NCBI GenBank assembly: GCA_963697695.1
Contig: OY969094.1
Coordinates: forward strand, 558,001-622,000
Length of the DNA: 64,000 bases
Source: VRUE01 sp963697695
GTDB taxonomy: Bacteria; Actinomycetota; Thermoleophilia; Solirubrobacterales; 70-9
Reading direction: 5' to 3'
Both the position numbers and the translations under genes were made by a program. The notes beneath the pieces were generated by a model. The model did not search any database and was not told the origin of the DNA. It was given only the letters and a program-made list of their open reading frames with translations. Shown piece by piece: positions 32,005 through 40,417 of the stretch (its first letter is position 1; every line of letters starts with the position of its first letter).

Positions 32005-32616
32005 TCACCGTGCCGGCAAGCGTCCCACGCCGGGAACGAAACGCCCGACTTGAGCTGCGTAGGCGGCATAGGTGCTGCCGTGCACTTGCAAGAGGTAGGG
32101 CTCCTCGACGACTCGCACTTGCAGCTCAAGCGCGAGGACCAGACCGAGGAGCCCGGCGATCGCCACCCAGCTCGGAACGAGCAGGGTGAGCCCGAGCGCG
32201 GTCGGCAGCATCGCGGCGAAGATCGGGTTGCGAACGAGGGTGAAGGGACCGGTGGTGACGAGCTGCGTTCGCTCGGCGGGATCGACACCGATTCGCCAGC
32301 TCGCCCCCATCGCAACCTGCGCGTAGAAGGTGAGGCCGATACCGCCGACGGCGAGGAGAAGTCCGGCAATGTGAGCAGTCGTGGTGTCGAGGACGGCGAT
32401 CGGCTCGACCAGATCGAGCAGGGCAAGCACCGGAGCGGCTGCGCCGACGAGCAACGCCACCGTGAAGCCGACCCCGGCGGTCCACTCGGCCGAGCCGGGA
32501 CGACCACCCAGGCCGTGGAAGCCGGTCGAGCCGGTGCGGCGAAGTTGGATCAGCGTGCGAAGGCCGAAGGCTAGGACCAGGTAGAGCCCGTAGAGGATGA
32601 GAGCGAGGGTGGCCAT
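32005..32616 (-). CDS. Isoprenylcysteine carboxyl methyltransferase (ICMT)-like membrane protein
   Basis: 203 residues with four or five membrane helices. The C-terminal methyltransferase signature is clear: LVTTGPFTLVRNPIFAAML (about residues 117-135) followed by VVEEPYLLQVHGSTYAAYAA and FVPGVG. These PEMT/ICMT-type enzymes methylate small lipophilic or thiol substrates in the membrane. It is 26 bp downstream of a CadC-like metal sensor and should be co-regulated with it, so metal response is inferred. Confidence 0.82.
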   Translation of the reverse strand: MATLALILYGLYLVLAFGLRTLIQLRRTGSTGFHGLGGRPGSAEWTAGVGFTVALLVGAAAPVLALLDLVEPIAVLDTTTAHIAGLLLAVGGIGLTFYAQVAMGASWRIGVDPAERTQLVTTGPFTLVRNPIFAAMLPTALGLTLLVPSWVAIAGLLGLVLALELQVRVVEEPYLLQVHGSTYAAYAAQVGRFVPGVGRLPAR

Positions 32617-32642
32617 CGGCTAGTCGGTCTGCACGCAGCAGC

Positions 32643-33011
32643 TCACGCCGCGATCCCCTGCGCAGCGACCGCAGCCAGCAGCGCATGACCGCGCTCGGTG
32701 AGCTCGTACATGACCATCTTCCCGTCGCGCTCCGAGCGGGCGAGCCCAGCGGTTCGGAGCAGCCGGACGTGATGGGAGACCAGCCGCTCGTCGCGGCCGA
32801 CGATCCACGCGAGGTCGCAGACGCAGGCCGTCTCCCCCGCCTCCAGGGCCAGAGCGACAGCGAGGCGGGTCGGGTCCCCCAGCGCCTTCGCTCCGGCGGC
32901 AAGCAGGTCCAGGTCGTCGGCCGCCGGGAGGTTCTTGCGAACGCGCTCGGCCTTCGGCAGGTCGAGGCAGAGCAGATCGCAGGTGTCGGCGTCCTTGGTC
33001 ACGACGCTCAT
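32643..33011 (-). CDS. CadC/CmtR-type ArsR metalloregulator
   Basis: 122 residues from the ATG at 33011. The N-terminus DTCDLLCLDLPKAERV aligns with the CxxxC arm of CadC, and TACVCDLAWIVGRDERLVSHH carries the second Cys pair at the start of the recognition region. Together these give the four-thiolate Cd/Pb/Zn site of this family. A perfect palindrome (33020-33041) lies 9 bp upstream of the start, so it probably represses its own gene and the ICMT-like gene. Confidence 0.85.
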   Translation of the reverse strand: MSVVTKDADTCDLLCLDLPKAERVRKNLPAADDLDLLAAGAKALGDPTRLAVALALEAGETACVCDLAWIVGRDERLVSHHVRLLRTAGLARSERDGKMVMYELTERGHALLAAVAAQGIAA

Positions 33012-33019
33012 CCTACTAA

Positions 33020-33041
33020 CATTCGTATAGACGTACGAATG
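33020..33041. promoter_or_regulatory. Candidate operator of the CadC-like repressor
   Basis: Perfect 8-6-8 inverted repeat, arms CATTCGTA and TACGAATG, centred about 20 bp before the regulator start codon in an AT-rich gap. Typical of ArsR/SmtB operators. Confidence 0.7.
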
Positions 33042-33113
33042 ATGGATGCAAGAAATCCCCGGGTCGGGCTCCGCACCGCCCCCAGACACGACCGCGATTG
33101 ACAATCAGGTCGC

Positions 33114-34082
33114 CTACAGCCAGCCGGCTCGCCTGAAACGTCGGTACAGCACCGTGCAGATCACGAGGATCAGCAGCAAGACGGACGGGTAGCCGAAGCG
33201 CCACTCCAGCTCCGGCATGTGCTCGAAGTTCATCCCGTAGATGCCGGCGACCATCGTCGGCACGGCGATGATCGCCACCCAGGCGGAGATCTTCCGCATG
33301 TCTTCGTTCTGGCGAACCGAGACCTGGGTCAGGTTGGCGTGCAGGGCGCTGCCGAGCAGCTCGCGAAAGGCGGCGATCCGCCCCTCGACTCGGCGCAGGT
33401 GGTCATGGACGTCGCGGAAGTACTCGTGCAGATCGTCGGGGACGACCTCGAAGTGGCCGCGGACGATCTCGTCGACGGCCGCCGAGAGCGGTGCGGCCGC
33501 CCCATAGAAGTCGAGCACCTCGCGCTCCAGCTTGTAGATCCGCTCGGCCGGGTTGTCGCGGTCCTCGGAGAAGACCTGGCGCTCGACCTCCTGCACGTCG
33601 ACGTCGACGCCGCCGGCGGCCACTTCGTAGTTGTCGACGACGTGGTCGAGGATCGCGTAGAGGGCCATGCCGGGCCCATGGCGGAGCAGCTCCGGACGGT
33701 GCTCGATCCGCTCCCTGACCGAGCGCAGGTCGCCATCGCCGTGGCGCACGGTGATGATGAAGCTGGGGTTGACGAAGATCATCAGCTCACCGATCTCGAT
33801 CACCTCCTCGGGATCGACGTAGTTCGCGGTCTTGACGACGACGAAGAGGGTGTCGCCATAGAGCTCGACCTTGGGGCGCTGGTGGGCGTTGATCGCGTCC
33901 TCGACGGCGAGCTCGTGCAGGTCGAACTCGCGCGCGATTGCCTCGAACTCTTCCTCCGTCGGCTCGTAGAGGCCGAGCCAGGCGAAGGTGCCGTCGTTGC
34001 GGGCAGCCTCGACTGCCTGCCTGAAGTCGAGGCCCTCGCCACAGCGAAGCCCGTTTTCGTAGGCGGCGCAGTTGACGATCAT
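33114..34082 (-). CDS. corA: CorA-family magnesium/cobalt transporter
   Basis: 322 residues from the ATG at 34082. Long cytosolic N-terminal domain (LGLYEPTEEEFEAIAREFDLHELAVEDA, RPKVELYGDTLFVVVKT), a helical stalk, then two C-terminal membrane helices with the YGMN selectivity motif in MVAGIYGMNFEHMPEL and a basic end YRRFRRAGWL. All features fit CorA. It is the last gene of the kdp block and overlaps the Usp gene by 4 bp, which links Mg2+ and K+ transport. Confidence 0.92.
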   Translation of the reverse strand: MIVNCAAYENGLRCGEGLDFRQAVEAARNDGTFAWLGLYEPTEEEFEAIAREFDLHELAVEDAINAHQRPKVELYGDTLFVVVKTANYVDPEEVIEIGELMIFVNPSFIITVRHGDGDLRSVRERIEHRPELLRHGPGMALYAILDHVVDNYEVAAGGVDVDVQEVERQVFSEDRDNPAERIYKLEREVLDFYGAAAPLSAAVDEIVRGHFEVVPDDLHEYFRDVHDHLRRVEGRIAAFRELLGSALHANLTQVSVRQNEDMRKISAWVAIIAVPTMVAGIYGMNFEHMPELEWRFGYPSVLLLILVICTVLYRRFRRAGWL

Positions 34083-34627
34083 CCGCGCAGTATCCCCCGT
34101 CTGTCCTCCGGCCCCGGTCGCAGGATCAGCACCTCGGCCGGAGCCTTTGCCAGCAGCCAGACGAGGTCGTCGCCGGAAAAACCGGCACCGGCCTGCGCGG
34201 TCGCCGGGACGACGACTCGGTCGAAAGTCTCGCGGCCGAGCAACCGCTCCAGGGCGTGGCGGTAAGAGCGCCCGCGCTCGATCCGCGAGTCGACGGGCAC
34301 TCCCTGCCCGGCGGCGCGCTGCTCTATCGCCTCCAGCATCGGCATCGCCTTGGCCGCTTCGGCCGGCATCGCGCAGTCGAGCGGCAGCCGCTTCGAGACG
34401 GTCGCCAGGTACGCGGGCATCAGCGTCGCGTCCTCCGCCTTGGCGAGTCGCAGCGCCGCGTCGACAGCCCGGCGGGAGATCTCGGTCCCGGTAAACGGCA
34501 GGAGGATCTGATGCACGGTCTCCGGTGCTTCGGAGCGCCGGCCGCTCCATCGCGAGCGCGCGATCAGGTAGCCCCCTACCAGCCCCAGAATCAATGCGAC
34601 GCCGATCAGCACACGCTCGACGCTCAC
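34079..34627 (-). CDS. Membrane-anchored universal stress protein
   Basis: 182 residues from a GTG. One helix at the N-terminus (RVLIGVALILGLVGGYLIARS), then a UspA fold: HQILLPFTGTEISRRAVDAALRLAKAEDATL, and near the end FDRVVVPATAQAGAGFSGDDLVWLLAKAPAEVLILRPG. The GTG start overlaps the KdpD stop and its stop overlaps the corA start. KdpD also carries a Usp module, so this protein may work with it. Confidence 0.8.
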   Translation of the reverse strand: MSVERVLIGVALILGLVGGYLIARSRWSGRRSEAPETVHQILLPFTGTEISRRAVDAALRLAKAEDATLMPAYLATVSKRLPLDCAMPAEAAKAMPMLEAIEQRAAGQGVPVDSRIERGRSYRHALERLLGRETFDRVVVPATAQAGAGFSGDDLVWLLAKAPAEVLILRPGPEDRRGILRG

Positions 34628-35736
34628 TCGTCCTCCCTCGAACCACGGCGCGCGATGATCCTCACGTCCACACCCGAGGGTGTCGCCGCCATCAGGCGCT
34701 GCGGCAGCGGCTCACGCAGCCGGGCCAGCCCACGACGCGGTTCCGACTCGCCGACCATGATGTAGGTGGAGCCGCGCTCGCGAACGACCTCGGCGGTTCC
34801 CTTCACCAGGTCGTCGCTCTCCTCGATCAGAAAATTCGCACCGAGCACCGAGGCGAGGTGGCGCAGCGCGGTCACCTGCCGCTCCACCTCTCCCTCGACC
34901 GGCTGGTTGGGGGGCTTCACCCAGAGCAGGTCGAGGTCGGTGCCGAGCCGCTGTGCCGAGCGCCAGGCGCGGCGCACCAGGCGCTGCGAGGAGGGCTGGG
35001 GCCGGACCAGCGCCAGCAGCCGCTCGCCGACGGCTTTCGGCACCTCGGCGGCGACCCGCTCCTCGCGGGTGCCGAGCGGCGGCTCGACCACCAGCCGCTT
35101 CGCCTCGACCTCCTGGGCGACCTGGCGCAGCGCCACCTCGCGCAGCGCCAGCAGGTTCTTCACCGCGAAGAAGTTGTTCAGCGCCGGCTCGATCGCCTCG
35201 CCGGGGTAGATCTTGCCGGCCCGCAGCCGGGCGATCAGCGCCTCCGGAGTCAGGTCTATGAGAACCACCTCGTCGGCCTCTCCCAGCACCGCGTCGGGGA
35301 TCGTCTCCCGCACGCGCGTCCCGGTCAGCTCGGCGACCTGGTCGTTCAGCGACTCCAGGTGCTGCACGTTGACGGTGGAGAAGACGTCGACCCCGGCGGC
35401 GAGCACGTCGCGCACGTCTTCGTAGCGCTTTTCGTGCTCGATGCCGGGCGCGTTGGTGTGGGCCAGCTCGTCGATCAGCGCCAGCTCGGGGACGCGGGAG
35501 AGGAGTGCCGGCAGGTCCATCTCCTCCAGGTCGGTCTCCCTGTAGGTGACCCGGCGCCGCGGAACCGTCTCCAAGCCCTCGGCCAGAGCTGAGGTCTCGG
35601 GCCGTTTGTGCGGCTCCATGTAGCCGATCGCCACGTCGCGCCCGGCCTCCTGCTCGGCATGTCCCTCCTGCAGCATCCGGTAGGTCTTGCCGACCCCGGC
35701 GGCCATCCCGATGAAGACCTTGAGGCGGCCTGCCAT
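34624..35736 (-). CDS. kdpD: KdpD N-terminal (sensor/Usp) half as a separate protein
   Basis: 370 residues from the ATG at 35736 (GGAG nine bases before; a TTG at 35751 is the alternative). Residues 1-210 are the KdpD domain with Walker A GMAAGVGKTYRML and Walker-B-like LALIDELAHTNAPG; residues 240-360 are a Usp domain (LLALVRPQPSSQRLVRRAW, STYIMVGESEPRRGLARL). The membrane and histidine-kinase half of KdpD is missing and is instead encoded at 41879-43060. It follows kdpB by 4 bp. Confidence 0.88.
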   Translation of the reverse strand: MAGRLKVFIGMAAGVGKTYRMLQEGHAEQEAGRDVAIGYMEPHKRPETSALAEGLETVPRRRVTYRETDLEEMDLPALLSRVPELALIDELAHTNAPGIEHEKRYEDVRDVLAAGVDVFSTVNVQHLESLNDQVAELTGTRVRETIPDAVLGEADEVVLIDLTPEALIARLRAGKIYPGEAIEPALNNFFAVKNLLALREVALRQVAQEVEAKRLVVEPPLGTREERVAAEVPKAVGERLLALVRPQPSSQRLVRRAWRSAQRLGTDLDLLWVKPPNQPVEGEVERQVTALRHLASVLGANFLIEESDDLVKGTAEVVRERGSTYIMVGESEPRRGLARLREPLPQRLMAATPSGVDVRIIARRGSREDE

Positions 35737-35740
35737 CGGC

Positions 35741-37816
35741 TCATGCTCCAAGCAAGTTGTGGATCATCAGGTCTAGGAGCTTGATGCCGAGGAAGGGCAC
35801 GATCAAGCCGCCGAGGCCGTAGATCAGCATGTTGCGGCGCAGCAGCGCCGTGGCGCCGATCGGCCGGTAGCGGACGCCGCGCAGGGCGAGCGGCACCAGC
35901 AGCGGGATGATCAGCGCGTTGAAGACGATCGCCGAGAGGATCGCCGAGAGCGGAGTGCCGAGCGACATGATGTTGAGGTCGTCCAGCGGTCCCCGTTCGC
36001 CCGGATTGGCGGCGTAGGTGAAAGCGAAGATCGCCGGCAGGATCGCAAAGTACTTGGCGACGTCGTTGGCGATCGAGAACGTGGTCAAGGCGCCGCGGGT
36101 GATGAGGAGCTGCTTGCCGATCTCCACGATCTCTATGAGCTTGGTCGGATTGGAGTCGAGGTCGACCATGTTGCCGGCCTCACGCGCCGCCTGAGTACCG
36201 GTGTTCATCGCCACGCCGACGTCGGACTGAGCGAGCGCGGGGGCGTCGTTGGTGCCGTCGCCGGCCATCGCGACCATCCGGCCTTCCGCCTGATGGCTGC
36301 GGATCAGCTCAAGCTTCTGCTCGGGCGTCGCTTCGGGCAGGAAGTCGTCCACCCCGGACTCCTCGGCGATCTTCGCCGCGGTCAGCTTGTTGTCGCCGGT
36401 CACCATCACCGTGCTGATCCCCATCCGCCGCAGCTCGTCGAAGCGGGCGCTCATCCCCTCCTTGACGATGTCCTTCAGGTAGACGACCCCGAGCACGTGG
36501 TTGTCGCGGCAGACGGCCAGCGGCGTCCCCCCGTCTCGTCCGATCAGGTCGAGCTGTTCCTGAAGCTCAGCCGGAGGCCTGCCACCGGCCTCTGCGACGA
36601 ACTTGACGATCGCGTCACCGGCACCCTTTCGGTACTGGTTGCCGTTGACATCGACGCCGCTCATCCGGGTCTCGGCGGAGAAGGGAACGAAGGTCGCCTC
36701 GTGGGAGCGCAGCTCGCGCTCTCGGATTCCGTACTCCTTGGCGAGGACGACGATCGAGCGGCCCTCCGGCGTCTCGTCGGCGAGCGAGGAGAGCTGGGCC
36801 GCTTCGGCCAGCTCCTTCTCCTCGATCCCCGGCATCGGGATGAACCGAGTCGCCTCGCGGTTGCCGAGCGTGATCGTGCCGGTCTTGTCCAAGAGCAGCA
36901 CGTCGACGTCGCCGCTGGCCTCGACCGAGCGCCCGGACAGGGCAAGGACGTTGTGGCGGACGAGGCGGTCCATGCCGGCGATTCCGATCGCTGAGAGGAG
37001 GGCGCCGATCGTGGTCGGAATCAGCGCCACCAGTAGGGCGATCAGGGTTACTACGGAGGCATCGGTGCCTGAGAACTCAGCGAAGGGACGCAGCGCGACG
37101 ACGACGGTGAGGAAGACCAGGGTGAGGCCGGCGAGGAGGATGTTGAGGGCGATCTCGTTCGGGGTCTTGCGCCGCTCGGCCCCCTCGACCAAGGCGATCA
37201 TCTTGTCGAGGAAGCTCTGGCCGGGCTCCTGCGTGATTTCGACGACGATCCGGTCTGAGAGCACGCGGGTGCCGCCGGTGACGGCGCTGCGGTCGCCGCC
37301 GGACTCGCGGACCACGGGTGCCGACTCGCCGGTGATCGCCGACTCATCGACGAAGGCGATGCCTTCGATCACGGTGCCGTCGCCGGGGATCGCCTCCTCG
37401 GCCTCGACCACGACCACATCTCCGCGGCGCAGCTCCGAGGCCGGTTTCTCGCCCCCGTCGCGAAGCCGGGCGACGGTCTCGGTGCGCATCGAGCGCAGCG
37501 CGTCGGCCTGTGCCTTGCCGCGACCCTCGGCCAGAGCCTCGGCGAAATTGGCGAAGACGACGGTGAGCCAGAGCCAGGCGCCGATCGAGAAGGCGAACCA
37601 AGCCGGCTCGTCGCCGCCGCCCAGCGGCGGGCCGCCGAAGACCTGAATCAGCCAGCCACCGGTGCTGATGACGGCGCCGATCTCGACCACGAACATCACC
37701 GGGTTGCGGATCTGGTGGCGGGGGTCGAGCTTGATCAGCGAGTCGATCACCGCCCGAAGCATGATCGCGCGGTCGAACAGGGAGCGGGGACGGTTGCGCA
37801 GGGTCTCGTCGGTCAT
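35741..37816 (-). CDS. kdpB: Potassium-transporting P-type ATPase, subunit B
   Basis: 691-residue P-type ATPase. Phosphorylation motif LLDKTGTITLGNREATRF, TGES actuator motif (SAITGESAPVV), and hinge GDGTNDAPALAQ are intact. Membrane helices frame the actuator and catalytic domains as in KdpB. Start overlaps the kdpC stop by 4 bp. In this operon kdpB comes after kdpC, so the order is F-A-C-B rather than F-A-B-C. Confidence 0.96.
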   Translation of the reverse strand: MTDETLRNRPRSLFDRAIMLRAVIDSLIKLDPRHQIRNPVMFVVEIGAVISTGGWLIQVFGGPPLGGGDEPAWFAFSIGAWLWLTVVFANFAEALAEGRGKAQADALRSMRTETVARLRDGGEKPASELRRGDVVVVEAEEAIPGDGTVIEGIAFVDESAITGESAPVVRESGGDRSAVTGGTRVLSDRIVVEITQEPGQSFLDKMIALVEGAERRKTPNEIALNILLAGLTLVFLTVVVALRPFAEFSGTDASVVTLIALLVALIPTTIGALLSAIGIAGMDRLVRHNVLALSGRSVEASGDVDVLLLDKTGTITLGNREATRFIPMPGIEEKELAEAAQLSSLADETPEGRSIVVLAKEYGIRERELRSHEATFVPFSAETRMSGVDVNGNQYRKGAGDAIVKFVAEAGGRPPAELQEQLDLIGRDGGTPLAVCRDNHVLGVVYLKDIVKEGMSARFDELRRMGISTVMVTGDNKLTAAKIAEESGVDDFLPEATPEQKLELIRSHQAEGRMVAMAGDGTNDAPALAQSDVGVAMNTGTQAAREAGNMVDLDSNPTKLIEIVEIGKQLLITRGALTTFSIANDVAKYFAILPAIFAFTYAANPGERGPLDDLNIMSLGTPLSAILSAIVFNALIIPLLVPLALRGVRYRPIGATALLRRNMLIYGLGGLIVPFLGIKLLDLMIHNLLGA

Positions 37817-38409
37817 CGGGGCGCTTCCTTGTCGATGGAGAGATTGAGCTGGAGCACGTTGACGCCGGGCTCGCCGAAGAGGCCGAGGAAGCGGCCGTCG
37901 GTGTGCTCGTCGATCAGCTCGAGCACTCGATCGAGCGGCAGCTCGCGAACCGCCGCCACCCGGTGCGCCTGAATGCGGGCGTTGGCCTCGGAGATGTGTG
38001 GGTCGACCCCGGAGGCCGAGGTGGTGACGGCGTCGACCGGCACCCCGGCGGCGGTGAGGCCTGGGTCGTAGCGGCGCTCGCGCGCCAGGTAGGTCTTCAG
38101 TTCTTCCCCGAAGAATTCGGAGAGCTCCCTGTTGTTGGGCCCGAGGTTGTTGAAGTAGGTGACGTTGGCGCTGTAACCGGTGACCGAGGGACGGCCCTGG
38201 AAGTAGCGGGGCAGGCCACGGAAGTCCTGCCCGATCAGCTTCGAGCCGACGAGCTTGCCGTCGAGCTCGATCCTGCTGCCGTTCGAGGCATTCGGGAAAA
38301 GCACCTGCGAGATGCCGGTGGTGAGGAGCGGATAGGCGATGCCGAGCGTCAGGGAGAAGAGGACGATCGCGATCGTCGCGGTGATCAGGTCTTTTCGCAG
38401 GTGGTTCAT
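37813..38409 (-). CDS. kdpC: Potassium-transporting ATPase, subunit C
   Basis: 198 residues with one N-terminal helix (LITATIAIVLFSLTLGIAYPLLTTGISQVLFP) and the periplasmic KdpC domain: GSKLIGQDFRGLPRYFQGRPSVTGY, VDAVTTSASGVDPHISEANA and FLGLFGEPGVNVLQLNLSID at the end. It lies between kdpA (1 bp gap) and kdpB (4-bp overlap), an altered gene order. Confidence 0.95.
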   Translation of the reverse strand: MNHLRKDLITATIAIVLFSLTLGIAYPLLTTGISQVLFPNASNGSRIELDGKLVGSKLIGQDFRGLPRYFQGRPSVTGYSANVTYFNNLGPNNRELSEFFGEELKTYLARERRYDPGLTAAGVPVDAVTTSASGVDPHISEANARIQAHRVAAVRELPLDRVLELIDEHTDGRFLGLFGEPGVNVLQLNLSIDKEAPR

Positions 38410-38410
38410 C

Positions 38411-40165
38411 TCAGAAGAGCTGGTCGGTGAGTCCCTGCACGATCGGGCCGAGCAGGAAGGCGGGGAAGAAGGTCAGGGCGGCGACGATCACGACGACGCC
38501 GATCAGCAGGATCACGAAGGTCGGCGAGTCGGCGCGAAAGGTGCCGGCGCCGGCCGGGGCGACTCGCTTGCCGGCCAGCGAGCCCGCCACCGCCAGCGCC
38601 GCGATCATCGGCAGGAAGCGAGAAAGGAGCATCGTCAGGCCGCCGAGCAGGTTGGCGAAGCTGAACGCTTCCGAGTTGACGTTGCCGGGTGCATTCGGCT
38701 GTAGGAAGCCGATGTAGCCGGCAAAGGCGGAGCCGTTGTTGTTCGCCTGCGACATGTAGGCGTAGATCGACTCCGAGAAGCCCTGCGGTCCCGAGTTGTA
38801 GATCGACTGGGTGCCATCCGGGCTCGCCACCGCCCAGGCTGTCGCGAAGAGGACGAGCAGCGGCGTAACGAGGACGCCGACCAAGACCAGCTTCACCTCC
38901 CGCGACTCGATCTTCTTGCCGAGGAACTCGGGCGTGCGGCCGACCATCAGGCCGGCGATGAAGACGGTCAAAAGGACGAAGAGCAGCATGTAGTAGAGGC
39001 CCGAGCCGACCCCGCCGAAGACCACCTCGCCGGTGCCCATGCTGGCCAGCGGCACTAGACCGCCGATCCCGGTGAGCGAGTCCATCGCGCCGTTGACGGC
39101 GCCGCAGGAAGTGACCGTGGTGATCGCCGCCCAGAGCGAGGTCTCAGAGATGCCGAAGCGCTGCTCCTTGCCCTCCATGTTGCCGCCGGTCGAGCCGTCG
39201 AAGGCCGAGGTGAGGACGCCGGCGTGGTGCTGGGCCGGGGAGCCATGCTGCTCGGCGGTGTAGACGACGGCGACGGCGACGATGAACATCGCCATCATCG
39301 CCCCGTAGAGCGCCCAGCCCTGGCGGCGGTTGCCGATCATGCGACCGAACGTGTAGGTGAGGCTGGCAGGGACGATCAGGATCAGCATCAGCTCGACGAA
39401 GTTGGTCAGGCCGTTGGCGTTCTCGAACGGCATTGCGCTGTTGACGTTGAAGAAGCCACCGCCGTTGGTGCCGAGCTCCTTGATCGCCTCCTGTGAGGCG
39501 ACCGGGCCGAGCGCCAGCGTCTGGGACCCGCCGGCGATCGTGTCGAAGACCTGTGAGCCGTCGAGGGTCTGGATCACCCCCTGGGAGACGAGGACGAGGG
39601 CAGCGACGAGGGAGATCGGCAGCAGGATGTAGAGGCTGATCCTGACCAGGTCGGACCAGAAGTTGCCGAGCGCCGCACCTGAGCGGGCGGCGAAGCCGCG
39701 GATCACCGCGGCGAGCGCGGCAATCCCCACCGCGGCGGAGACGAAGTTCTGCACCGTCAGCCCCGCCATCTGGGCGAAGTAGGTGAGCGTCGTCTCCCCC
39801 CCGTAGTACTGCCAGTTGGTATTGGTGACGAAAGAGGAGGCGGTGTTGAAGCTGAGGTTCCAGGGGCCGGAGTCGAAGCCCTCGGGGTTGAACGGCTGAA
39901 TGCTCTGCGTGCGGAGGATCAAGTAGAGGACCAGCCAGGAGACGACGCTGAAGACGACGATCGAGCGGGCGTAGCCCTTCCAGTCCTGCCCCTCCTCGGG
40001 CCGCACACGCAGCACTCGGTAGGCGAAGCGCTCGATTGGCCCGAAGAGAGGGGACAGGAAGACTCGTTCGCCCTGGAAGACCTTGGCGATGTAGCCGCCG
40101 AGCAGCGGCACCAAGGCTGTGAGGACAATCAGGAAGACAATGATCTGCACCCAGCCCTGGACCAC
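38411..40165 (-). CDS. kdpA: Potassium-transporting ATPase, subunit A
   Basis: 584 residues, GTG start at 40165 directly after the kdpF stop. Ten-helix channel subunit with the four filter regions typical of KdpA, for example SFVTNTNWQYYGGETTLTYF, ELGTNGGGFFNVNSAMPFEN, TSCGAVNGAMDSLTGIGGLV and NNNGSAFAGYIGF. All conserved asparagine/glycine-rich filter loops are present, so the channel should be functional. Confidence 0.96.
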   Translation of the reverse strand: MVQGWVQIIVFLIVLTALVPLLGGYIAKVFQGERVFLSPLFGPIERFAYRVLRVRPEEGQDWKGYARSIVVFSVVSWLVLYLILRTQSIQPFNPEGFDSGPWNLSFNTASSFVTNTNWQYYGGETTLTYFAQMAGLTVQNFVSAAVGIAALAAVIRGFAARSGAALGNFWSDLVRISLYILLPISLVAALVLVSQGVIQTLDGSQVFDTIAGGSQTLALGPVASQEAIKELGTNGGGFFNVNSAMPFENANGLTNFVELMLILIVPASLTYTFGRMIGNRRQGWALYGAMMAMFIVAVAVVYTAEQHGSPAQHHAGVLTSAFDGSTGGNMEGKEQRFGISETSLWAAITTVTSCGAVNGAMDSLTGIGGLVPLASMGTGEVVFGGVGSGLYYMLLFVLLTVFIAGLMVGRTPEFLGKKIESREVKLVLVGVLVTPLLVLFATAWAVASPDGTQSIYNSGPQGFSESIYAYMSQANNNGSAFAGYIGFLQPNAPGNVNSEAFSFANLLGGLTMLLSRFLPMIAALAVAGSLAGKRVAPAGAGTFRADSPTFVILLIGVVVIVAALTFFPAFLLGPIVQGLTDQLF

Positions 40166-40255
40166 CTAGAGCTTCTCCCCACGCAACAGCGCGTAGCAGA
40201 GGTAGCCGAAGACGACGGCCGAGACGAGCAGACCAAACAGCTCGGCGGCGCTCAT
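40166..40255 (-). CDS. kdpF: KdpF small subunit
   Basis: 29-residue single-helix protein: MSAAELFGLLVSAVVFGYLC, then YALLRGEKL, matching the GYLxYAL core and short charged end of KdpF, which stabilises the KdpABC complex. Its TAG stop abuts the kdpA GTG, and its start overlaps the stop of another tiny gene by 4 bp. Confidence 0.88.
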   Translation of the reverse strand: MSAAELFGLLVSAVVFGYLCYALLRGEKL

Positions 40256-40332
40256 ACGCGGTCGAGCGCTCCGATCGCGGCGTAGAGAAGCGCGAAGGCG
40301 ATCAGGGCCAGGGCGATCGAGACGAGGTCCAC
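40252..40332 (-). CDS. Tiny single-helix protein upstream of kdpF
   Basis: 26-residue frame from a GTG: VDLVSIALALIAFALLYAAI then GALDRV. It is one hydrophobic helix with an acidic/basic end, in frame-overlap (ATGA) with kdpF, which argues for real translation. It resembles KdpF in size but lacks the GYLxYAL core. It may be an extra accessory subunit of the Kdp pump or a leader peptide. Coding is inferred from position and hydrophobicity. Confidence 0.55.
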   Translation of the reverse strand: MDLVSIALALIAFALLYAAIGALDRV

Positions 40333-40417
40333 ATTTCGATCATGGACCGGACCGCATCAAGGCCGCATAAAGGAAACGGCCCTCCGTATACAGATTTCGT
40401 AAAGGCTCTTGCGCTCG

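Noticed and set aside
33114..34646. Apparent 510-residue CorA with long N-terminal extension
   Set aside because: The extra 188 residues are the Usp gene read in the wrong frame; CorA starts at 34082 with a 4-bp overlap.
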